Positions 45,242-57,200 of a stretch of DNA of 64,000 nt are shown here, piece after piece. The translations under genes were made by a program, and so were the position numbers. The stretch spans positions 310,001-374,000 of the forward strand of contig JAFEUB010000064.1 of assembly GCA_024529925.1 (NCBI GenBank), read 5' to 3'. Under the pieces are notes generated by a model that worked only from the letters and a program-made list of their open reading frames with translations, had not been told where the DNA came from and did not search any database. The stretch's first letter is position 1; each line of letters opens with the position of its first letter. Source of the stretch: Ophthalmolycus amberensis (lineage: Eukaryota; Chordata; Actinopteri; Perciformes; Zoarcidae).

Positions 45242-46837
45242 CAGTGGTGTATAGTAACGAAGTAGAAATACTTCGTTACTGTACTTAAGTAGTTTTTTTG
45301 GGTATCTGTACTTTACTTTACTACTTATATTTCTATTTACTTTTACTTTTACTTCACTACATTTTGCAAAGAAAACCGATACTTTTACTCCGATACATTT
45401 CCCCTGAAACCTTCGTTACTCGCTACAAAATCAAATCTATCTTTAGAAACAAAATGAATCATGAGACCAGCGTCGGGGACTGTGGTGGAACACAGACTGC
45501 AAGCAAGCAGGTTTGGTGAATCAGTGGTCCTAGCAGCAAGTTAAATCATTGGTTAATCACGTTAATGCACTATTGCAAACAAGTGCTCTCAAAGCCGCGG
45601 TGTTTTGATTCCCAGTGATGCCCAGGATGCTACATGCTATAAGCTAGCGGGCGACCTGAGTAGAATTCCACTCTACGATGACTGATTTCATGATGGAAGC
45701 AGAAATGGAAGCACCTGCTACTCCCGCAACAAACTACGGTGGTGACGAAGACCAACACCCGTGGATCGCTAGCGAGTTAGTGAGCTGAGGAAGTGTTGAC
45801 AGTTGTGCAGCACTTGTTGGCTAACGTTAGCTGTAGCTATATACACGGATTGACAGGAGCCGCGAGAGCGCAGCATTCGGGGAATCCTTCGCAGCTGTGC
45901 GCAAGCTGTCTGTGACGCTGAACACACCTCTACCTGCCTCAGCGGCCTGTGAAAGGCTATTTAGCATCGCAGGACTAGTCTTCAGCCCAAGAAGAGCGAG
46001 ACTGAATTCTCCATTTTGAAGATGAACAGGACATGTTTCAGTTTCAAGTACGGTAATGACTGTGTTGTTGCTTTAGTATTGATCATGTTTTGATATTTGA
46101 GTCATGTTGTGGATGATCAGATGGAGTTATGATGGTAGCAGTCGCCCAATTGCAGATTCAGCTTGAGCAAAACCTTTGCCCATTGTGTTCAATTCAGGCC
46201 CATAGGAGTTTACAAGGCAGGTGTCCTTTCTCACAACACTGACCTGATGCATCAAGTGGATATGTTTTGCTGAACATAATATTATGCATTGGCCCTCTAC
46301 ATCCTCTAGTCGGAATGAGCATACTTATAAACGCACTGTTACAACTCCTTCATAGTGTCATATTGCTTTTCGGAGAATTATGATGATAAGTTCATAGTAG
46401 ATGCAAAAGTAAACTTATGTACAATATATTATGTTGAACATTGTTGCTCCTGCATGGATCACAGCCAACCCAATTATTGTCAACACAGCTCCATGTCCTT
46501 GGTCATGGAGCCACAGCACTTAAAAGAATAAACTTCATAATTCTCAAAATTATGACCCTTCGCTTTTTTATTAACAGCATTTACTTGTACTTTTACTTTC
46601 AATGAACAGGTTATGATGTTCATTTAATGTTCAGGTTATGATGTACATTTAATATCAGAAAATTACTTTTGATACTTAAGTACTTTTGTACTTAAGTACA
46701 ATAAATATCAGATACTTTAAGACTTTTACTCAAGTAGTATTCTAATAGGTGACTTTTTACTTTTACTTGAGTAGTTTTCCAGTAAGGTATCTTTACTTTT
46801 ACTCAAGTATGGCTTTTGAGTACTTTATACACCACTG
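45242..46837 (+). mobile_element. hAT element, 1.6 kb, internally deleted
   Basis: The inverted ends CAGTGGTGTATAGTAAC...TACACCACTG and the cttaagtag-type subterminal repeats are seen on both sides. Inside, a frame starting MTDFMMEAEMEAPATP near 45679 and a piece PLPASAACERLFSIAG followed by SPRRARLNS (about 45929-46009) match the start and the C-terminal dimerisation region of a hAT transposase; the catalytic middle is missing. There is no target duplication: the left neighbour is RNase unit B and the right neighbour is the C1q promoter relic. Confidence 0.85.
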
Positions 46838-47060
46838 GTTGCAATAGATCGGGTATAAGTAAAGGGGCTCTAAACTTTCAAACTTTGAACCCCACACTGA
46901 AGTTAGTTTGTCAGTCAATGTGTTATTTCCTCATCGCTCATACTTTGATCTCAACAATACGATAATAAAGCCTCTCATCGAATTGGATGTTAAAATGTAA
47001 TATGTCACACAACATAAAAGCAGCCAGAGGGGTCACATCAGTCACAGGTTAACTACGATG
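46838..47060. other. C1q 5'-flank relic, RNase C locus
   Basis: It begins ttgcaatagatcgggtataag, inside the block known from units 1-4, and continues to the dead ATG near 47058. The TATA box reads TATAAGTA here. The bases after it are RNase 3' flank. Confidence 0.6.
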
Positions 47061-47987
47061 CCAAAATCTTAACTAATGAAACTTTTTTGATAGAAGAAAG
47101 AAATTGATCAATAACAAGCTTTGGTCTGGCATCCAACATGTTCATTGTCTTCTCTTCTTTGCATTGTTTGAACATCAAAGAACCAGATGTCAGGTCAATA
47201 AGCAGCATCGGCCGTTCAGCTAAAATCTTCAACTCTGCTGAATATTCTTTGCTTAAATAAAGGACAACACTCAGCAAAGTTTGTGTTGAATACTTTTATT
47301 TCTACAGACAATTTGGACCAAAATAACGATAATAATACAATCTGGAAAGCAAAAGGGAAGAGAAAGCTGCTGAAGCTGAAGGGAAACATTAACAAATACT
47401 AAGTCAATACTTTTATATTTTTTAAATGTATTTGTTACTCTGAAGAACCAAACAGTTTGACAAAAAATTCACACTGGAGAAAGTATATTGATATAAATGT
47501 GGCGAACATTAGTTTGACAATAACAGGATTATACAGAGTAATAATAGTATGAAGTGAACTCATCATGGAAAAATGTACCCATAAGTTTTATATAGACAAG
47601 CAACATTAACCTTAAGGGTAGCTGGTAATACAAGACTCAGCATTAACAAGACTCAAGAGACAAACTAGATTGTTCAGCTTTAGTTTAAATGTGTATCTCT
47701 ATAAATATGTTATTAATATGATACTGTTACTCATCTCCTCCATGTAACTTAGAGGAATCATTTTCTTTCATGCATGTTCTTTTTTTAATCATGTTCGTCT
47801 CAAGAAGTGTTCTGATCAACAAGCTCAAATATTCTACACAATATAATGTATTAAATGTTTTCATGTAAGCAGAAAGGTTTGGTTCATCTATAAGCGTGAC
47901 AGAGGTTTCAGTTGTCGGGTCAATAATGGGCCTGACTACTGGGATCCAATGTCAAACACTTCAGACACTTGGTCCATTCTAAGGAGT

Positions 47988-49181
47988 CTAAGGTTGGCAG
48001 GGGATAGCGTTAGGGGGTGGAATTTGGTTGGTGTACTTCTCAAAATGGACAGGAAGGCAGCGGTTCAAAGTTATATCACAGGCCACAATCACTGGATCTT
48101 GGGTTTCGGAATGCTTTGTAACTTTGCAATTTTGGTCGACTTCGAGATAATGGAACATCATGGGTGAATCACTGATGCACAAGTCACGGTTGTTATTTAG
48201 CTGGCGGCCTTTGCCATTACAGATCTGCTCGACAAGTCCCTGATCCGAACCCTCGAAGAAGGACTGCTTTGGTCTGTTTTTGCAGAAGTTTTCCTCGTCT
48301 TTTTCAATGTCCAATAGGTACCTGTATAATGAGATCAATATTTAACTGCAAAGTAAATGGTATGTACAATGTAGTTTAATTACTCTGAAATATGTCAATA
48401 AAGCAGTAGTGTGACATTAAAAACCCTGTCATCAACTTCTATGAAATCAATAAGAAATGTTGGTCAGTTGACAATATAATTTCTAAAATCCTGAAGTACG
48501 CAGTACTGTAATGTATTATCTTAATCTAATTAGTGGCTAATGAACTAATTGACACTTTAACTTACTTTTTCCACTCGTCCAATGAATTTCTGTCAAAGTC
48601 CTTTTGAAGGATGTGTTTCTGAACAAATTCATCGTACTTCTTGCTGCTAACTTTCTCAACACAAGGATCGTTCCATGCACGAACGAGGGTCAGAGCCAGT
48701 GTGACGGTGATCAGGAGAACGATGTTCATCTTGTCTAGAGGGGAGAAGGAATGAGACTTTTTGAGCATCTTATTTTACTTACTCTTAAAATACACCAGTA
48801 ATTGGTCAAGTGCCGTCCACACAGCATCCACACTACACTCATCACTACGTGCAAAATGAACGTCTCTTGTAAATGAATCAGTATTGTCACTATCGGTTTG
48901 ATAGAATTTCAATTATTTACTGATCTAGAAAGGTACTCTACAAATAAACTCAATAATACATTTACCTTCCTGACTTGAAAGTAGAAAGACATAAATGTTC
49001 TTATTGTTAGTCATCTCACTCAAACAGGACAGAAAACTGATTCTAATAATAATAAAACAACATTTGTGTTGGTGATGAAGAGCTTTCCTCACCTGCTCTG
49101 ATCAGCAGCCTCTGTACTGTAGATGTTGCTGTGTTGAGTCTGGAGGAGGATCGACACCAGCTGATGTTGAAGTCTCTGATA
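47988..49181 (-). CDS. RNase A-type secreted ribonuclease, gene C (165 aa)
   Basis: Coding exons are 48566-48729 and 47988-48321; the untranslated exon ends at 49093. Exon 2 is identical in protein to gene A, but exon 1 reads VSSKKYDEFVQKH where A reads VRSKKYKGFVQKH, so the two genes are mosaics of each other. Signal peptide, KHI box, eight Cys and CLPVHFE are intact. The 3' flank, including a minus-strand AATAAA at 47295-47300, is that of the C1q units, which hold a dead RNase exon in the same place. This locus therefore shows what the units looked like before the RNase gene was cut. Confidence 0.82.
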
Positions 49182-49204
49182 GAAGTCCAACAATATGTCT
49201 CCCC

Positions 49205-49211
49205 TTTTAAA
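49205..49211 (-). promoter_or_regulatory. TATA-like box of RNase gene C
   Basis: Same TTTAAAA context as in gene A. Homology to the other RNase loci ends just beyond it at about 49215, so any more distant control elements differ. Confidence 0.5.
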
Positions 49212-49215
49212 CCTA

Positions 49216-51248
49216 ACAGCCAATCAAAGTACTGCAAACTACCCTTTCACCATATAAGTCTGTGATAATCACCAGCAAACTAGTCTAGAGTGTGGTAATG
49301 TGCATACATTTGTCGGAACAAACCAACTGCTAATTCTGTAAATGAGGAAGTGCACTTTTGCAGGAAGCTACTGTTTGTGTGAAGCCGTGGGTCACTGCTG
49401 CTTAGACCAAATGACAGAAAATGTCAAGTAACACCAGCCAGTGCTTCTTGTAAATTCATGCACAAATACTGCACATGATCCATCGAATAGAAGTTTCCAA
49501 TAACTACTAGTTATTATAAATATATGTAATGGATTTCAGATAAATCATTGAATTGATACATATATTATTTGTTTGACCAATAACATATTTGTGAGGTGGT
49601 ATTTAGGCACCTTGATGCTTCTAGCTACCATGCTCAAAATGACATATCAGCTCAAGAGAGGTATAAATGTGGCTAAGTGCAAACAAGGGTTTTCAATCTC
49701 ATCTTTTTGGATACGAGTGTAAACAGGGCCCTAATTTCCCAGATCTGTTCTTGGATTTTGGCTGGCGCAGTCTTGGATTGCGATTTTTGCAATCAGTGCT
49801 GCCTGTGGCTCTGGTAGCGGTAGCAACCTGTCGGTCACAAGGTTGCCCGCCCTAAAGCCTACCCTGCTTTATCGTCTATTTTACTCTAAATGGACCAGAA
49901 TTTACAAAATCATGACGTCCTGAAAGTCTTAAATTAGTGATTCAGACCATGAACTCATGGTCAAAATGTTTACCGTGGTGCACATGCACATCATTATATT
50001 CTTCTGACTTTTTTCTAGTTTATTTGTAATTTTCAAGGTGTTAAACAAATTAAAACACAAACCTCGCTACTCCTAAGGGTCTGTTCGGTGGCCATCTTTG
50101 CAGCACATCACATACAAGTGACCCCATTTTTCTGTGTAATTTTGGCATGAGGAATTGGGCGAGAGGGCTATTGATGTGATTTTAACAGGTTAGATTATTA
50201 AAACTTGAAACACATGAAACACTCTGATTCAACTTACATTTCACCAGCGAATTGACATATTTAGAGACCGACTCATCAGACCAAAGCAGAAGTCATTTAA
50301 TATCAATAACAGAAACCACATGATAGGACCAATGGTTGAACAGATGAACATGACACAGAAGATAGAGAAAAAAAGGAAGCTTTCACCAAATGGTTGAACT
50401 CATGTGAAGCATAGACACTAATGGTGGAATGTAACCAATTACTTTTACTTACAAACTTTAATTTCGTGGTGATTGTGGACGAAATTGGAAGTGTGTCTAA
50501 ACATCAGACTCCCTTTAATGCAGAAGGGTCTGACCGTCTGCTCCTCACGTGCCCAATGCAGCCTGGGCCACCAGCAGCGTGGCAAAGCTCTGCTGAAGTT
50601 TGGACCATTAAGATTTAAGATATATTTATGTATTTAGGACCAAAATAAACATTCTGAAGTGTTCACTTTCGGCTCTGAGTAAATGGGGCTCAGTTTCTCA
50701 CTGTTTACAGAATGTTTACAAAAATAGTCAGTGGATTGATCCATGAAGAAAATAATCACGAGTTGCACTTTGATCGTAAATAGTAAAAAAATAATCTCCA
50801 CCTCAACCAACCACAGCAGTAAAATCCTGCTTTTACTTTATTGCATGATAATAATATTTTTCTCCATTGAGTACTTACATTTTCCTTATTATACTTTTAC
50901 TAGAGTAACATTTCTTTTACAGTCTATTTTTTATACTTTTCATCCTTAAGTATAAAATATGTAAAATATAGAATCCTGAGTTGGTTCCAAAACTGATTTC
51001 ATATACATTTTTGCCAAACTCACTCACAAAAAAACTCATTATCTCTTCATTAATGTTTGTTTAAAAAGAAGAAAAATCTAGACTTAGACAGGAAATAAAT
51101 CCCCCAACACCTCAGATGATCAGGCCAAAAACCCCAATTCAGACCCTTTGCTGGTGAAACATCATGCAACAGTAAAATGTTACTTTACACCCAATCTCCT
51201 GGTGCATTGTAACTAGCAGTGCACAAGTAACACATGCACTTCATCAAT
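49216..51248. other. Gene-free stretch between RNase C and the PRY-SPRY gene
   Basis: No gene is recognised. About 50419-50450 (aatggtggaatgtaaccaattac) and about 50820-50950, with its act-tact rhythm, look like two parts of a dispersed fish repeat split by other DNA. Open frames here are short and without family resemblance. Confidence 0.5.
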
Positions 51249-54200
51249 CTACTGCTGCTGTTTCACAGCAGAGATGATCAGCGGATGGGTGTTTTCCTCA
51301 TCTTCTTGAAGATGTGGACTAAAATATGGGAAAACCTCGTCGCTGAACGAACACTCCGTAAACGAGTAGATGTGAGATTTGTCCGTCACATGGTAGAAGG
51401 ACACGAGACCTTCCTCGTAGTCCACAAAAACCCCGACCTTCTGAGGTTTCCCCGTCAAGGAGAGGCTGGTGGGCGGCGCCGTCAGAGCTATGTACTTTTC
51501 CTCATAATATAGGATGACCCAGTAACCGCTATCCGGGTTCAGCAAGAGGTTCCCTTTGCGCTTTGCGTCGCGCCTCGCTACACCCAGGTCCCACCCAGTC
51601 TTGTTGCCGACCTCCACCTCCCAGTAGGACTTCCCATAGGACAACCTGTTGATTCCCAGGATGCTGCCAAACACGTCAAACCTCCCTGGAGCATCAGGAA
51701 CCTTCTGGGTCTTTCCTCCATCTCTCACCGTCTTCCCGTCGGGGGACAGAACAAGACACGGGTGTGCGGTGGTCGGATCCAGCTTTACATCCACTGAAGT
51801 TCAGCAGAATAATGGAAATAGATCATGATGTACTTCATATGGGTGAGACACACTGTGTTAATGCTGATGCATTTTAAGTTATTAGTAAACTAAATAAGCA
51901 AATGTAAGAGAACAACCTCCCATCTACTACTAGATGCCACAAAGTGACGTGGTGTCCTCAAGAAAAAACACAGAATCAGTTGTTCCAGCAAAAGCCTCAA
52001 GTGACAAAGAGAATGACTAGGTGAAGAAAAACGATCAGATTAACCCTAACCCTAAAAACAACTGGATTGAACGTTGCCAGGTCTTCTTCAGGGTGACAAA
52101 TGACGAGACAACCGCTGAGCCTGGAGCTTTTATATGTTCACCGAGGTGCATGTACTCGTTGGGTAATTGGGACAACAGGTGGAGTTAACGAGTGTCATTC
52201 ACGGAGCACTTGCCAAAGACTTCACGAACTGAAACTCCAAGAAAAAAACAAAGGTTAAAGATGGTTACTGACTGAAATCGAAGATAAACTATTCAAAGAT
52301 ATTTCTATCAAAATAAATATTTCACATTTAAGTTAATAATGTCTTCATTTCAGCCTGGATATACAGTTTTAAGATTGGCTTATTCTCAGGAAGAGACCTG
52401 TTGTCCCAATAACCTAATTAGGACACACCTTGAGTGAACGTATTTAAAGAGCCAGGCTCAGGTGGTGCAACTTCATTTGTTACCCTGAAGAGGACCTGAC
52501 AAGGTTGAAACCAGTTTTCTTTAATTGTCATGAACAGGCCATGTAACCATAAAGGCTTTTAAAATTGAATCTCCAAATGCACTCACACCCCTTAATGCCT
52601 GAAGCTTTTTCTTTTAGACCATAATCGTTCCCTTACCACTGTTTTTTTCTGTTTAAATAGTCAGATTTTCATTAAATGTTCTGAGTCACACACCTGCAAA
52701 TGTGGGAATCCTCTTGAGTTCTATGGAAAGATAAATCCTATTAAAGCAAGTGACTACGGATGTAATGCATAACTTGGTGAACTTGAGCAGTACTCACCAA
52801 CAGAAGAGAGTTTATCCAGTTCCATGTGAATTTCTTCCATCATGTTTGACGTTATAGTTCTCAGCGTACCAAAGGACAATAAAGTGTCAACAGTGACATT
52901 TTTCCAGTCACAGGTTTCGCCCAGGCCTGTTTGAGGTGAAACCTGTATAATAAAATATGAGAATATTATCATTTTAATGAATTATCAACAGGTGGAAAAA
53001 TACATCTTCTCCGCGAATCGCCACCTTAACATGGTGGAGGAGTTTGAGTGGCTCAGTGATCCTGGGAGCTATGTTGTCCGGGGCATTAGCCTCTGGTAGG
53101 GTCTCCCAAGGCAAACAGGTCTCAGGGGAGAGCCCAGACTAAGAGCGGTTCAAAATGACCCTAATGATAAGCAGCCCACGGTCTTCAGCCACCTCGCCCG
53201 GACCAGGGAAACCGGGGCACCCTCCCGGAGCCAGACCCAGGAGGGGAGGTCGTTGGCGAGCGTCTGGTGGCCGGGCCTTTGCCCATGGGGCCAGGTCGGG
53301 CTCAGCCCGAAGAAACAACATGGAGCAGCCACCCTGTGGACCCACCACCCGCAGGGATAAGCATCGGGGTCGGGTGCAATGCAGACCGGGCGGCGGGTCA
53401 GGCGGGAGGCCTGGGCGAGCCGATCCCCGGCAGCATATACTAGCTCTAGGGACGTGGAACGTCACCTCGCTAGCGGGGAAAGAGCCAGAGCTGGTGCAGG
53501 AGGTGGAGCGATACCAGCTAGATATAGTTGGACTCACCTCCACACACAGCACTGGCTCTGGAACCAAGCTCCTGGAGAGGGGTTGGACTTTGTCCTTTTC
53601 CGGAGTTGCCCAGGGTGAGAGGCGCCGGGCGGGAGTGGGGATACTCACGAGCCCCCGGCTGAGCGCCGCTGTGTTGGAGTTCTCCCCGGAGAACGAGAGG
53701 GTCGCCTCCATGCGCCTACGGGTTGCGGGGAGCAAGGCTCTGACTGTGGTTTGTGCTTATGCACCAAACAGCAGTTCGGAGTATCCGGCCTTCCCAGGAG
53801 AACTATGGAGTCGGTTGGCGGTACCCTTTCCAGGACCCCTCCCACCAATCCATAGTTCTCCTGGGGGACTGCAACACTCACATGGACAATGACGGAGAAA
53901 CCTGGCGGCGGGTGATTGGGAGGAACGGCCTGCCCGATCTGAACCCGAATGGTGTCTCGTTATTGGACTTCTGTGCTAGCCACGGTTTGACCATAACAAA
54001 CACCATGTTCCAACATAAGGTGGCCCATAAGTGTACCTGGTACCAGAACACCTTAGGCCGGAGATCAATGATCGACTTTGTAATCGTATCATCTGATTTG
54101 CGGCCGTATGTCTTGGACACTCTGGTGAAGAGAGGAGCAGAGCTGTCAACTGATCACCACCTGGTGGTGAGTTGGATCAGATGGCAGGGGAACCGGTTGG

Positions 54201-57200
54201 AAAGACCCGGCAAGCACAAACGTGTAGTGAGGGTGAACTGGGAACGTCTGGCGGAGGACCCTGTCCGGGAGATCTTTAAATCCCACCTCCGGAAGAACTT
54301 CTCACACATCCCGAGGGAGGTTGGGGACATGGAATCCGAATGGACCATGTTCAAAGCCTCTATTGTGGACGCGGCCGCTAGGAGCTGTGGCCGGAAGGTC
54401 ATCGGTGCCTGTCGTGGCAGCAACCCGAGAACCCGGTGGTGGACACCGGAGGTGAGGGAAGCCGTCAAGCTGAAGGAGGAGACCTTCAAGGCCTGGTTGG
54501 CCCAGGGGTCTCCTGAAGCAGCTGACAGGTACCGGCAGGCCAGAAGGGCTGCAGCTGCGGTGGTCGCGGATGCTAAAACTCGGGCATGGGAGGACTTCGG
54601 GGAGGCCATGGAGAAGGACTTTCGGTTGGCCTCAAGGAGGTTCTGGCATCCGACGGCTCAGGAAGGGAAAGCAGGGCTTACCCCAGGCTGTTCTCAGCGG
54701 GGGGGGGACTGCTGACCCGGACGGGGGACATCGTCGGGCGGTGGAAAGAGCACTTTGAGGAACTCCTAAACCCGACCAACATGTCCTCTGCAGAGGAGGC
54801 AGCGCCTGAAGACCTAGGGGGGGGGGGGGGGGGGCGGGCGGGCTCACCCAAATCCCTGGCAGAGGCTGCTAAGGTAGTTAAAAAGCTGTTAAGGCTTTCG
54901 ACCGGGTCCCTCGGGGGTTCTTGTGGGGGGTGCTGTGGGAGTATGGGGCATTCTCGGCAATAAGTCAGACACGTTCCCGGTGGGTGTTGGCCTCCGCCAG
55001 GGCTGCCCTTTGTCACCGGTCCTGTTCGTGACTTTCACGGACATGATATCTAGGCGCAGCCTGGGGTCGGAGAACGTCAAGTTCGGGGGTTTCGGGATCG
55101 CCTCTCTGCTGTTTGCAGATGATGTGGTCCTGTTAGCCTCCTCGGATCATGACCTCCAGCATTCACTGGGGCGGTTTGCAGCCGAGTGTGAAGCGGCGGG
55201 GATGAGAGTTAGCACCTCCAAATCTGAGGCCATGGTGCTCTGCCGGAAACCGGTGGATTGCTCCCTCCAGGTGGGGACGGAGTGCCTACCTCAAGCAAAG
55301 GAGTTCAATCTCGGGTCTTGTTCACGAGTGAGGGTAAGATGGAGCGGGAGATCGACAGGCGGATCGGTGCGGCTGCAGCAGTAAAGCAGGCGCTGCACCA
55401 GACCGTCTTGCTGAAGAGGGAGCTGAGCCGGAAGGCAAAGCTCTCAATTTACCACTCGGTCTACGTTCCTACCCTCACCTATGGTCACGAACTCTGGGTC
55501 ATGACCGAAAGGACAAGGTCCCGGCTACAAACGGCCAAAATGAGTTTCCTCCGTAGGGTGGCCGGGCTCAGCCTTAGAGATAGGGTAAGGAGCTCGGTCA
55601 TCAGGAGGGAGCTTGGAGTCGAGCCGCTACTCCTTTGCGTCGAAAGGAGTCAGCTGAGGTGGTTCGGGCATCTAATTAGGATGCCTCCTGGACGTCTCCC
55701 AATGGAGGTTTTCCAGGCACGTCCAACTGGGAAGAGACCCCGGGGAAGACCCAGAACACGCTGGAGGGATTACATCTCCCAGCTTGCCTGGGAACGCCTC
55801 GGGATCCCCCAGAATGAGCCGGAACATGTTGCCGGGGAGAGGGAAGTCTGGGTCAGCCTGCTTGGCCTGCTGCGACCCGACCCCGGATAAGCGGAGGAAA
55901 ATGGATGGATGGAAAAATACACAGAATTGTGGAGCACAAAACTGTGACTATTGTGTTAGCTTCCCCTAGATGTAGATATTGTCAGATGCTGACAATAGCA
56001 GAGTAAAAGCATAGTAATAGCAGAGTAAAAGCATAATGACTTGCCGAAATGTTTAAAAGGCTAAAAGCTTGGATGCTCACCTGCAAGTCAGGATTTTTGT
56101 CCAACTCGTCGATGGTCATTTTGAGTTTGTCAATTTCCTTTTGCAGGTTCTGGACCAGATCTTGTGCTTCTCCCTCCACTCTCTTTCTCCTAAAAGTAAC
56201 ATACAGTAACATTAAGCAGTTAGTTGTATTCGTTGATGACTCCTACCTGTGGTGTCGGTGTGATGTATCCCTAAACCGACCTCTTCTCCAGAGGTTGGAG
56301 GGCTTTCTGCCGCGTGTCCTCAACGACTCTCATCACCTCGGAGAACACATTGTTGATCTCCTGCCATTCAGCGTCCAGGCCACCCTGGAAAGAGTAACGG
56401 ACAGCGAGGATGTTAAAGAAACGTCAAGCAAAGATCACAATGCAAAAAACCCTGCCACAGCTCACCTTGCAGGCTTGTACAGATGATCTGACTTCGGCCA
56501 TCTTTTGTTCTCTGGTCTGAATTTTCTGCTGTAAATCAGCCCTCATCCTGTCTTGCCTCGCCTTGAATGAAACAAATAATGCTTACATTAGTATGCACGC
56601 ATTGTAGTGACCACGTGCACAAACACAAGTTTGAATATAATAATAATAATATTAGAGCCGTTAAAACATATAAAATACACAAGAGTTTAATAAACTAAAG
56701 CTTATACTCAAGCGGGGCACCGTAGCGTGAGCCTCTGCAGATGGGTACAAGCACGCACAAAGGCGTTTAATGCTGTTTGTTGCATTATTCTCCGAAACGC
56801 CAGAGTGCGTATCAACAAAATGTAAGTGAAGAAGCAAGAAGACAAGACGGCAAAACACCATAAACCGACCTCCTCAATGCAGAGGAGGAATTGCAATCAA
56901 CTGTAAAGTAATAAATATTCATTGGCTACTTTCTTGCCTTTAAACAAGCCCTGTAGAGAAAGAAGTCAAGTATTAAATGCTTCATAATTAAATGGAGCTT
57001 AGATACCCGAGTTTTGGCTAAAAACTAGACACTGTATTATTAAAAGTATAGTACCTTTTGTAGTTTCTCCCTCTCTTTCTCTTTCTCCTGCTCTCTCTCC
57101 TTTGGTCTGACTATTTCCTGTGCTGTGGTCGTTGGAATATTCCAGACCTGTTGCCTCACCTGAAGGATGAAAGCACTCAGTGCAAGTTGGACCAAATGAT

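Larger units (their letters stand above)
53005..55909 (+). mobile_element. LINE (non-LTR retrotransposon), defective, 2.9 kb
   Basis: An endonuclease of the APE type is seen (LGTWNVTSL near 53445; LLGDCNTH near 53860; SMIDFVIVSSDLR near 54066; STDHHLVV near 54148), then RT pieces (FDRVP near 54898, LRQGCPLSPVLF near 54993, FADDVVLL near 55115) and the C-terminal WFGHLIRMP and RGRPRTRWRDY blocks. The RT fingers before FDRVP are deleted and several frameshifts are present, including a G15 run at 54819-54833. The 3' end is ggatggatgg. A 12-bp target duplication TGGAAAAATACA flanks it (52993-53004 and 55910-55921). It lies antisense in an intron of the PRY-SPRY gene. Confidence 0.9.

Noticed and set aside
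52041..52056. Telomere-like taaccctaaccctaaa
   Set aside because: Only two and a half repeats in the middle of an intron; too short to mean an interstitial telomere.
53139..53735. 198-codon minus-strand frame in the LINE
   Set aside because: Antisense shadow of the GC-rich endonuclease region, which is recognisable on the plus strand.
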